Below are positions 56,752 through 64,000 of a DNA stretch of 64,000 nucleotides, piece by piece; within the stretch, counting starts at the first letter, position 1, and each line of letters begins with the position of its first letter. The DNA lies in NCBI RefSeq assembly GCF_030486595.1, contig NZ_JAUJZH010000013.1, forward strand, positions 62,001-126,000. The letters are read 5' to 3'. The notes below the pieces were generated by a model that saw only the letters and a list, made by a program, of their open reading frames with translations, ran no database searches and was not told where the DNA came from. This DNA is from Variovorax ginsengisoli (GTDB lineage: Bacteria; Pseudomonadota; Gammaproteobacteria; Burkholderiales; Burkholderiaceae_C). The position numbers and the translations under genes are program-made.

Positions 56752-59700
56752 ATGGACGATTTCTCGGTCAGGCAGCGACTCATCGCCATCCTCTGCGCCG
56801 ATGCCGCCGGCTTTTCGCGGCTGATGGCCGGCGACGAGCACGCCACGCTGGCGGCGCTCGACGCCGCGCGCGCGCTGTTCAGGGCCCGGATCGAGTCGAA
56901 CCACGGCCGCGTCATCGACATGGCGGGCGACTCCATCCTGGCCGTCTTCGAAACCGCCACCGGCGCGGTCAGCGCGGCGATCGCGATCCAGCAGGACCTC
57001 GCGCAGGCCGCCACTGAGGCCGCTTCCCAGCCGCGGATGCCGTTTCGCATTGGAGTCCACCTGGGCGACATCATCGAGAAGCAGGACGGCACGGTCTACG
57101 GTGACGGCGTCAACGTCGCCGCCCGGCTCCAGGCGCTGGCCGAACCCGGCGGCATCGTCGTCTCGGATGCGGTGCGCGGCGCCGTCGGCAGCCGGGTCGA
57201 TGCGAGCTTCGCCGACAAGGGCGAACAGCCGCTCAAGAACATCGCGCGCCCGATCCACGCCTTCGTGGTCCGTCCGGGCCGCGACTCGGAGGCACCGGCG
57301 GCCGCTCCCCCGCCCCGCGCCAGCCCGCGGCCATCCGGGGTGTTCGTGGGCCGGAGAGCCGAGCTGGCGCAGCTCAAGAGCGCGCTCCAGGGCGCTCGCA
57401 AGGGTTTCGGCCGGATCGTCCTGTTGGCCGGCTCCAGCGGCATGGGCAAGACCAGCCTGACCCAGCAACTGGCCCTGCACGCCCAGGACAGCGGCACGCT
57501 GGTGCTCTGGGGCCGCTGTCTGGAGGAAGCCGGAGCGCCCCCCTACTGGCCGTGGCGGCAACTGATCCGCAGCTACCTGCGCGGCAGCGGCGACCCCGCC
57601 CTGGCCCAGACCTTCGGGGCCGGGCTGGCCGACATCGCCAGCATCGCGCCCGAGGTGGCCGAGCAATTCGCCACCCCGCCGGGCGACGCCTCGGTCGTCG
57701 ATTCGGCGCAATCGCGCTTTCGGCTGTTCGATGCGATCGCCGGGTTCTGGCGCCGCGCGGCGCAGCGCGCGCCTGTCCTGCTGATCTTCGAGGACCTGCA
57801 CTGGGCCGACGCCACCTCGCTTCGGCTGTTCTCCTTCCTGGCGGGCGAACTGGACGATTGCGCCATGCTGGTGGTCGGCACCTACCGGGACACCGAGCTG
57901 TCGCGCCAGCATCCGCTGTTCGAGACCCTGGCCGAACTCGCCCGCTCGCCGGTGTGCCAGCGCGTCGAACTGCAGGGCCTGAGCGCACGCGAAACCGCGG
58001 AGTTCGCGATCGCCGCCAGCGGCGGCACGGCCAGCGCCAACCTGGTGGATGCACTGCACGCCCGCACCGAGGGTCATCCCCTGTTCCTCGAGGAAATGCT
58101 GCGCTACATGATCTCGGCGCGGGCACCGCACGAAGGCCATGCACCCATCGACGATGCGCGGCTGCTGACCAAGGTCCCGACCGGCGTGCGCGAAGTGATC
58201 GGCCGACGGCTGAACCGCCTGTCGGCGCCGGCGGCGAGGCTGCTGTCGACCGCGGCCTGCATCGGGCGCAGCTTCGACCTGCCCCTGCTGGCGCGGCTCG
58301 AAGCCGACAAGTCCGAGGACGAGCTGCTGCAGGCGCTCGAAAAGGCCATGGGCGAGCAGATCATCGAAGCGGTGCCGGACACGCAGCAGTTCCGCTTCGG
58401 CCATGCCCTGATTCGCGACGCGCTCTACGACGAGATGCTGGGCATGCGCCGCGCGCGCCTGCACCTGCGCATCGGCGAGACGCTGGAGCAGCAGCACGGC
58501 AGCGACGACGGCATGGTGTGGTCGCAGCTGGCCTATCACTTCAGCGAGGCCGGCCCGGGCAGCGCGGCGACCAAGGCCCTCGCCTATGCCCGGCGCGCGG
58601 CCGGCCATGCGGCGCGGCTGCTGGCCTTCGAGGAGGCGGCACGCTTGCTCCGCCTGGCGCTGCAGTTGCTGGACCGCCATTTTCCCAACGACCTGGTGCA
58701 GCGCTGCGACGTGATGGCGGCGCTCGGCGATGCCGAGCTCTGGTGCGACGTGCCGGAAACGGCGGTCGCGTCCTATCGGCAGGCCGCCGAACTGGCGCGC
58801 CAATGCGGCTTGAGCGCCCAGTTCGCACGGGCCGCCATCGGCTTCTCCAGCAGCAGCACGCAGGCCGGCCAATCGGGGGAAGCCGCCGTGGCCCTCCTGC
58901 TGGAGGCCATCGCCCTGCACCAGGGCAACGATGCCGAGCGGGTCGAATTACTGAGCCGGCTGTGCGTGGCCTACATCTATTGCGATCGCTCCGCCGAGGC
59001 CAAGGAGGCGCACCGGCGTGCGGTCACGCTGGCGCGGCAGATCGACGACATGCGCAGCCTCTACCTGGCGCTCTCCGCGATCGCAGCGGCCGGCTACTGG
59101 CCCGAGTTGCTGGGCGAACGCATCGCGGCGGCGGCCGAGGCCTGGGCGATCGCCGAAGAACTGGCGATGCCGGAACGCATCCCGAACCTGCTGGCGTTCT
59201 ACCTGTGCGACCTCATCCGGGTCGGCGACGTCGCCACGCTGGGCCGCGTGCGCGACCAGGGCCTGCGGTTGTCGGCGCAGTGGCGTGCCCACTACTGGCT
59301 GTCGCTCTGCCGGCACATCGAGGTGCTGGTCGCCCTCAACGAAGGGCGCTTCGAGGACGCCGAGCGCTGGGCGACCCGGGCGCTGGACGTCGGCCGGCGG
59401 GTCGCCGAGGACAAGGCGGTGGGTGCCTTCGGCATGCAGATGTTCTGCCTGCGGCGCGAACAGGGGCGCCTGCGCGAAGCGCTGCCGATGCTGCAGCAGT
59501 TCGTGCGCGAAACGCCGACCGCGCAGACCTGGCTGCCCGGCCTGGCGCTGCTGTATGCCGAACTCGGCATGCGCGACGAGTGCCAGGCCGTGTTCGACAC
59601 CCTCCCCTGGACCCGCCTGTCGCGGCCGCCCACCGATGGCGGCACGCTGACCCTGGTCATCTTCGCGGCCGAGCTCTGCGTCTACCTGGGCCACGCCGAG

Positions 59701-60291
59701 CATGCCGCGCTGATGTACGGCCAGCTGCGCGGCCACGCGGGCGCCAACCTGCTCGGCGACTCCAGTGGTCCCTGCATGGGATCGACCGACCGGCTGCTCG
59801 GCGCCCTGGCCTCGGTGATGGGGGAGTGGGACCTCGCGCAGATCCATTTCGAGGCGGCCCTGTCGATGGACCGCCAGACCGGCTCGCGGGTCTGGCTCGC
59901 CCACAGCCGCCATGACTACGCGCTGATGCTGCATCGGCGGGCCGAGCCCGGCGACCTGGCCCGGGCCCGTGCCCTGCTCGCGGATGCGCTCGCCGACAGC
60001 GTGGCCCTGGGCATGAACGCGCTGACACCGCGTATCGAGGCGCTGGCGCGATCGCTGGACGAACCGGTCGCCGCGCCGGCCGCCGGCCATCCCTGCGGGC
60101 TCACCGAGCGCGAGGTCGGCGTGCTGCGCCTGATCGCGATGGGCCGCAACAACCGCGAGATCGGCCAGGTGCTCGGGATCAGCCCAAACACCGTGGCCAA
60201 CCACGTGCGCAGCATCCTCGAGAAGACCTACACCGCCAACCGGACCGAGGCGGCGGCCTTCGCCAACCGCGAGGGCCTGCTGAAGCCGTAG
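56752..60291 (+). CDS. class III nucleotide cyclase / STAND ATPase / LuxR regulator
   Basis: 1179 residues from the ATG at 56752. Domain order: cyclase homology (about 8-172) with metal Asp D16 (CADAAGFS) and D60 (MAGDSILAVF) and transition-state N121/R125 (GVNVAARLQ), but Asp (D56) where most cyclases have the adenine-contacting Lys; P-loop ATPase with Walker A GSSGMGKTS (228-236) and Walker B LLIFEDLHWAD (344-354); a long TPR-like helical array; LuxR HTH at the end (LTEREVGVLRLIAMGRNNREIGQVLGISPNTVANHVRSIL). This cyclase-ATPase-LuxR order resembles mycobacterial Rv0386. A FAD oxidase gene converges, 1 base apart. Confidence 0.9.
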   Translation: MDDFSVRQRLIAILCADAAGFSRLMAGDEHATLAALDAARALFRARIESNHGRVIDMAGDSILAVFETATGAVSAAIAIQQDLAQAATEAASQPRMPFRIGVHLGDIIEKQDGTVYGDGVNVAARLQALAEPGGIVVSDAVRGAVGSRVDASFADKGEQPLKNIARPIHAFVVRPGRDSEAPAAAPPPRASPRPSGVFVGRRAELAQLKSALQGARKGFGRIVLLAGSSGMGKTSLTQQLALHAQDSGTLVLWGRCLEEAGAPPYWPWRQLIRSYLRGSGDPALAQTFGAGLADIASIAPEVAEQFATPPGDASVVDSAQSRFRLFDAIAGFWRRAAQRAPVLLIFEDLHWADATSLRLFSFLAGELDDCAMLVVGTYRDTELSRQHPLFETLAELARSPVCQRVELQGLSARETAEFAIAASGGTASANLVDALHARTEGHPLFLEEMLRYMISARAPHEGHAPIDDARLLTKVPTGVREVIGRRLNRLSAPAARLLSTAACIGRSFDLPLLARLEADKSEDELLQALEKAMGEQIIEAVPDTQQFRFGHALIRDALYDEMLGMRRARLHLRIGETLEQQHGSDDGMVWSQLAYHFSEAGPGSAATKALAYARRAAGHAARLLAFEEAARLLRLALQLLDRHFPNDLVQRCDVMAALGDAELWCDVPETAVASYRQAAELARQCGLSAQFARAAIGFSSSSTQAGQSGEAAVALLLEAIALHQGNDAERVELLSRLCVAYIYCDRSAEAKEAHRRAVTLARQIDDMRSLYLALSAIAAAGYWPELLGERIAAAAEAWAIAEELAMPERIPNLLAFYLCDLIRVGDVATLGRVRDQGLRLSAQWRAHYWLSLCRHIEVLVALNEGRFEDAERWATRALDVGRRVAEDKAVGAFGMQMFCLRREQGRLREALPMLQQFVRETPTAQTWLPGLALLYAELGMRDECQAVFDTLPWTRLSRPPTDGGTLTLVIFAAELCVYLGHAEHAALMYGQLRGHAGANLLGDSSGPCMGSTDRLLGALASVMGEWDLAQIHFEAALSMDRQTGSRVWLAHSRHDYALMLHRRAEPGDLARARALLADALADSVALGMNALTPRIEALARSLDEPVAAPAAGHPCGLTEREVGVLRLIAMGRNNREIGQVLGISPNTVANHVRSILEKTYTANRTEAAAFANREGLLKP

Positions 60292-60292
60292 C

Positions 60293-61669
60293 CTACTCGG
60301 GGCGGATGTTCTGGTTGACCCGGAACAGGTTCTTCGGGTCGTACCGGCGCTTGGCGGCCACCAGCCGCGGGTAGTTGTCGCGGTACGAGGCGCGGATCCG
60401 CTCGTCGCCTTCGTCCATCATCATGTTGACGTAGGCGCCGCCTGCCGAATGCGGATGCAGGGCGTTCCAGTAGTCCTTGGTCCAGGCCGTGATGCGGGCG
60501 GCATCCTTCGGGTCCGGGCTCACCCCGACGATGACCTCGGCCCAGTTCGCATCGCGGTAGGCGAACGGCGTGTCGGAGGCCTTCGGCCGATGCGCCGCAC
60601 CGTCGATCGGATAGAGGTGCATGGTCGACTGCGGGGTCGGCATCTCGGGGCCGAAGCGCAGGTGCTCGGCGATCGCCGCGTCGCTCAGCTGATTGACGAA
60701 GTCGGCCCGCCAATACCATTGGTCGCCGGGCGGGAACAAGGCGTCGAAGGCCCCCTGCAGCGCCGGGAACGGCATCGGCTGGACGCCATGCATCAGCGGC
60801 GGCCCGAATTCGGCGACCGGCTTGAAGACGGCATCGGCCTCCGCCAGCTCGCCCGTGTAGCACCAGACGACGCCGCACACCTTCCGGCCTTGCAGCGCGG
60901 CCGGGAAGGGATCGACCGGCGGCACGGTCAGGTAGGCGAAGAAGCCGTTCAGGGTCTCCGGCGCCGCGAGGATGAAATCGCGGTACCAGCGCATCACGTC
61001 GCCGGCCTGCTCCAGCGCCCAGAAGGTCGGCCCGGCGACCACCGTGTCGATCGGGTGCAGCCGGAACAGGAAGGAGGTCACGACGCCGAAGTTGCCGCCG
61101 CCGCCGCGCAGCGCCCAATAGAGCTCGGGATGCTGCTCGGCACTGGCGGTGACCAGCGTGCCGTCGGCCAGCACCACGTCGGCTTCGAGCAGGTTGTCGA
61201 CCGACAGGCCGCAGCGGCGCGTCAGGTGGCCGAGGCCGCCGCCGAGCGTCAGGCCGCCCACGCCGGTGGTGCCGATGATGCCGCAGGGCGTGGCCATGCC
61301 GAAGGCGTGCGTGGCGTGATCCACATCGGCCCAGGTGCAGCCGCCCTCGACCCGCACGGTGCGGGCCGCGGGATCGACGCGGATGCCGTTCAGCCCCGAC
61401 AGGTCGATCACCAGCCCGTCGTCGCAGGTGCCCAGGCCGCCCCCGTTGTGGCCACCCCCGCGCACCGCCAGCAGCAGCGACTGCTCGCGGGCGAAGTCGA
61501 CGCTGTGCATCACGTCGGCGACGTCGCGGCAATGGACGATCAGGCGCGGACGGCGATCGATCATCGCGTTGTAGACGCGGCGCGAGGCATCGTAGTCGGC
61601 GTCTCCGGGCTGCACGATGCGCCCGCGCAGCGAGGCGGAAAACTGGGTCAGTTGCTCTTGGTTCAGCAT
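60293..61669 (-). CDS. FAD-binding (BBE-type) oxidoreductase
   Basis: 458 residues, berberine-bridge-type. The FAD domain has the RGGGHNGGG motif with the likely covalent His H74, then a GVGGLTLGGGLGHLTRRCGLSVDNLLEADVVLADG block and LYWALRGGGGNFGVVTSF. The C-terminal BBE motif is YDPKNLFRVNQNI. The Cys that in some members forms a second FAD link is not at the expected position (TPCGIIGTTG region is unclear), so only His linkage is supported. Substrate unknown. Convergent with the giant cyclase regulator. Confidence 0.9.
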   Translation of the reverse strand: MLNQEQLTQFSASLRGRIVQPGDADYDASRRVYNAMIDRRPRLIVHCRDVADVMHSVDFAREQSLLLAVRGGGHNGGGLGTCDDGLVIDLSGLNGIRVDPAARTVRVEGGCTWADVDHATHAFGMATPCGIIGTTGVGGLTLGGGLGHLTRRCGLSVDNLLEADVVLADGTLVTASAEQHPELYWALRGGGGNFGVVTSFLFRLHPIDTVVAGPTFWALEQAGDVMRWYRDFILAAPETLNGFFAYLTVPPVDPFPAALQGRKVCGVVWCYTGELAEADAVFKPVAEFGPPLMHGVQPMPFPALQGAFDALFPPGDQWYWRADFVNQLSDAAIAEHLRFGPEMPTPQSTMHLYPIDGAAHRPKASDTPFAYRDANWAEVIVGVSPDPKDAARITAWTKDYWNALHPHSAGGAYVNMMMDEGDERIRASYRDNYPRLVAAKRRYDPKNLFRVNQNIRPE

Positions 61670-61789
61670 GTCGGATCTCCGGTGGGTGGCACGTCCGGAA
61701 GAACGTGAACCACGGCCCCGGTTGTAGGCTCCGCCGGGCCGGACGCAAATAGTCAGACCTGACCATCGGCCAGCGGCCGGGATTGACTA

Positions 61790-62083
61790 TCAGCCGGTGG
61801 CGCCTGCCGATGCCTGCGCCCGCAGCCCGCCGATGGCCGCGCCGTAGGCCTGCGAGACCTCGACGATCACGTCGGCCGGCACGTTGGCCCGCCGCGCGGC
61901 CTCGCGGATCGCCTCGGGATCCTTGGCTTCGTAGAGGCAGTAGGTCTTGCGCTTGTCGGCGCTCAGGAACGAGAACAGCCAGTTGACGCCGACGTCGCCA
62001 TTGATCCTCGTGATGGCGATCACGCCATCACTGTCGATTTCGAGCTGCTCGGCGAAATTGCGTTCGATGATGAAGAGCGGCAT
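61790..62083 (-). CDS. DUF4242 protein
   Basis: 97 residues from the ATG at 62083. The whole sequence (MPLFIIERNFAEQLEIDSDGVI... VGVNWLFSFLSADKRKTYCLYEAKDPEAIREAARRANVPADVIVEV) matches the DUF4242 alpha/beta ferredoxin-like family, some members of which bind nickel. It is followed by the FAD-oxidase gene on the same strand 120 bases downstream and may share a promoter. Confidence 0.88.
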   Translation of the reverse strand: MPLFIIERNFAEQLEIDSDGVIAITRINGDVGVNWLFSFLSADKRKTYCLYEAKDPEAIREAARRANVPADVIVEVSQAYGAAIGGLRAQASAGATG

Positions 62084-62181
62084 GTGAATCCTCGGACGGG
62101 TCGAAGCGCGCCATGGCGGCCATGGCGCCAAGCCGCATCAGTATGCGCCTAGGTCGAATGCCCCGCCAGCCGCCCCATGGT

Positions 62182-62574
62182 TCAACGAGGCAGGAGTTCG
62201 ATCACCTGCCAGGCCCCCTTGGGCTGGCCCTTGCTTCTGCAGAACAGGTAGCTGCCGGCGTTTTGCAGGCTGCGGTGGCGGTTCTCGATGCGCGCCGTCC
62301 GGCAATTCGCCCTGTCCTGCGGGTCCTTGCCCGGTGTGACGCTGCCGCCGCTGGTGCCGCGGGGGTTCTCCCACGTGACCGCCACCCCGTCCGGGCCGCT
62401 GTCGAGCGCCCGCTGGACCGTCTGCGTCATGAGGTCGACATCGGCGCTGCTGAATCGGGTGATCGGCGTGTCGCGCATCGCGTTGAACAGGTTCAACGGC
62501 CTCGCCTGCGCCGAAGCCACGGCCAGTACCGCGACGGTTACCGCAAGCAATCGGCCCCTGTGGCGCACGCCCAT
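62182..62574 (-). CDS. small secreted surface-antigen-like protein
   Basis: 130 residues. A signal peptide (1-25, ending SAQA|RP) precedes a domain resembling the C-terminal part of 17-kDa surface antigens: MTQTVQRALDSGPDGVAVTWENPRGTSGGSVTPGKDPQDRANCRTARIEN ... GSYLFCRSKGQPKGAWQVIE. Two Cys probably form a disulfide. The role is unknown. It is upstream of DUF4242 and downstream of the DMFase-like gene on the same strand. Confidence 0.7.
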   Translation of the reverse strand: MGVRHRGRLLAVTVAVLAVASAQARPLNLFNAMRDTPITRFSSADVDLMTQTVQRALDSGPDGVAVTWENPRGTSGGSVTPGKDPQDRANCRTARIENRHRSLQNAGSYLFCRSKGQPKGAWQVIELLPR

Positions 62575-62626
62575 AGTCGAATCCTCCGGTCCGGTGAATG
62601 GAAAGAAACCGGCTGGATTCTATCGA

Positions 62627-64000
62627 TCAGCCTTCGCCGGGCCGCACGCCGAAATCATGCAGGACGTTGTGCAGGAGCCTGCCGAAAGCCGGGTCGCTGC
62701 CGACGACCCAGGCCGAACCCACCGCGCCGGCATGGAACACCCGTCCGCCCTGCGGTCGCTCCCAGTAGATCATCTCGGCCGACAGGCCGCCGAGCGACTC
62801 GGTGAGGTTCGAGAAGTAGTCGAGGTAGGCATCGAGGGCGCCGGGCCGCTCCCGGATGCCCTGCGCGATCACGGTCATCCCGCCCGGCGGTTCGGGCAGC
62901 GACGCGCCGGCCGGAATCCTGTGCGTCATGCGCGCGAGCGTGGCAACGCTCAGGTCCCATTCATGGCCGATGGCGCGCGGGAGTGCGCCGCCGGCCCCGT
63001 GGCCGAAGGTGTCGCCCTTCGCCAGCCCCAGCGGCTGCGGCCCCTTGAACAGGAAATGGTCGGGCGCATGCACGTGGTAGACGCCGAAGTCGCCCGCGTC
63101 GGCAAAGGCCCAGCCCGCGGTCTCGAGCCCGATGACCTCCGCCGCAGGACGGCCCGATGACTTGAGCCGCCCGCCGCGGGCCCAGTCCTGGCTGTGGTAC
63201 TGCTCCCCGAACGGGCCGGCCGGCGGGCCGACCGAGGGCACCGACTCGTCATGGTCCGGGCCATTGACCTTGCGCTGCTCCATGACCGTGATGTCCTCGT
63301 CGTAGCTCACGCGCAGGTACATGCTGTTGCCCGAGAGCACGATCGCATTGCCGCCGCGGCGCAGGTAGTCGTCGAGGCCGTCCACCGCCGGCAGCGACCA
63401 GTATTCGCTGTGGCCGTTGACGATCACGGTCCGGTGCCGCGACAGCATCGCCGGGTCGCGATGCAGGTCGATGTCGCTGGCAATGTCCCAGTCGTAGCCC
63501 TGCTGCTCCAGCCACACGTGCAGCTTGCGCTCCAGCCGGGTCCACTGGCTGAAGCCGCTGTCCGCGGGGTCGTACAGCGCATTCGGGCTCGCATTGGGCC
63601 AGGGCATGCGCAGGCCGACCTGATAGCAGGGCTGGCCGGCCCGGTGGAAGGTATAGCTGTTGTACGCGGGCGCCTCCGGATGGCAGTTCTCCAGGCCGGC
63701 CGAGCGCCTCGGCCACACCGGGTCGTCGACCACGTTCTTCGCGAACGGGGTGGCGGCATAGGCGATCCAGCTGTTCACGGCACACAGCACCAGCACCGGC
63801 GCCGGCGCCGCGTGCCGTGCCCGCTTCACGATGAACGTGATGTCGTAGTCGGCCTCGCGGCCGTCGAGTTCGAAACGCAGCCGGCCGACGTAGATGCCGG
63901 GGCGGGCGTCGGGCGGCACGGTCCAGCGCTGGGTGGCGTCCCAGCGGCAGTCGTACAGGTCGTCGCCCGCGAAGCGCAGGCCATGGCCGCGCGTCGGATC
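62627..64000 (-). CDS. N,N-dimethylformamidase large-subunit-like protein (5' end beyond the window)
   Basis: The frame stays open to the right edge, so the N-terminus is missing. About 457 residues are visible. The pattern (ATQRWTVPPDARPGIYVGRLRFELDGREADYDITFIVKRA; NSWIAYAATPFA; VWLEQQGYDWDIASDIDLHRDPAMLSRHRTVIVNGHSEYWS; GGNAIVLSGNSMYLRVSYDED) matches the C-terminal domain of the DMFase beta subunit family, whose glutamine-amidotransferase-like fold binds metal. True DMFase hydrolyses dimethylformamide, but most family members have no proven substrate. Confidence 0.82.
   Translation of the reverse strand, partial: DPTRGHGLRFAGDDLYDCRWDATQRWTVPPDARPGIYVGRLRFELDGREADYDITFIVKRARHAAPAPVLVLCAVNSWIAYAATPFAKNVVDDPVWPRRSAGLENCHPEAPAYNSYTFHRAGQPCYQVGLRMPWPNASPNALYDPADSGFSQWTRLERKLHVWLEQQGYDWDIASDIDLHRDPAMLSRHRTVIVNGHSEYWSLPAVDGLDDYLRRGGNAIVLSGNSMYLRVSYDEDITVMEQRKVNGPDHDESVPSVGPPAGPFGEQYHSQDWARGGRLKSSGRPAAEVIGLETAGWAFADAGDFGVYHVHAPDHFLFKGPQPLGLAKGDTFGHGAGGALPRAIGHEWDLSVATLARMTHRIPAGASLPEPPGGMTVIAQGIRERPGALDAYLDYFSNLTESLGGLSAEMIYWERPQGGRVFHAGAVGSAWVVGSDPAFGRLLHNVLHDFGVRPGEG

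Noticed and set aside
55624..58920. Minus-strand open frame of 1098 residues opposite the thioesterase and the cyclase-ATPase gene
   Set aside because: It crosses several real genes in antisense and has no recognisable domain; the plus-strand genes have clear motifs.

Overview
The window is about 64 kb of GC-rich DNA (roughly 68-70% by eye) with tightly packed genes, many ATGA or TGATG stop/start overlaps, and no rRNA, tRNA, CRISPR array, transposase or prophage structural gene that I could recognise. Four separate Bug/TctC-type periplasmic solute receptors, many LysR/IclR/GntR/AraC regulators, CaiB-type CoA-transferase, maleylacetate reductase, trxC and an MXKDX-repeat protein point to Burkholderiales, most likely Comamonadaceae (Variovorax/Ramlibacter-like). 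The genus is inference. The region looks like accessory chromosome: small catabolic or transport cassettes, each with its own regulator, between stress and redox modules.

0-10.5 kb: a three-gene overlapping cassette is cut by the left edge (Ig-like protein with a Lys/Pro-rich tail, a degenerate ATP-grasp-like partner, a RimK-like ATP-grasp ligase). Then come a small membrane-anchored protein, a RidA plus FAD amino-acid dehydrogenase pair with a LysR gene, and a Bug receptor-amidase-class III aminotransferase operon. 10.6-18.9 kb: an MHYT-GGDEF-EAL protein, then LysR / Bug-maleylacetate reductase-AraC, LysR / pirin, and acylphosphatase. 18.9-23.7 kb: an RlmN paralogue, a flavodiiron-type metallo-beta-lactamase-fold protein, and a TDT-family exporter divergent from a GlxA-like regulator with a perfect 10-bp inverted repeat between them.

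23.7-32.8 kb: a five-gene minus-strand operon (isochorismatase-like hydrolase, XapX, Tat-exported YtcJ-type amidohydrolase with a Cys/His-rich tail, DoxX, MFS exporter fused to an ABM-like domain), then GNAT, IclR / Bug and a kelch lipoprotein. 32.8-39.8 kb: an NCS2 permease with a C-terminal ATPase-like domain, a lipoprotein/cupredoxin pair, and a lower-GC CoA-catabolic cassette (CaiB, crotonase, Bug, GntR) that looks acquired. 39.8-47 kb: Cys-less glutaredoxin-like protein, SulP transporter, 2-TM K+ channel, thioredoxin 2, lipoprotein, exonuclease III, DUF1810.

47-51.7 kb: a two-component system divergent from a cytochrome b561 / sulfite-oxidase-fold molybdoenzyme / MXKDX protein / thioredoxin-like operon, which reads as an envelope redox module. 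51.7-64 kb: lipoprotein, a HipA/YjjJ-type kinase with built-in DNA-binding domain and repeats over its start, a lipobox-bearing methyltransferase, TetR / thioesterase with a clear operator, a nucleotide-cyclase/STAND-ATPase/LuxR giant regulator, an FAD-linked oxidase, DUF4242, a small secreted protein and a DMFase-large-subunit-like protein cut by the right edge. Domain and motif statements come from reading translations; no database search was run.
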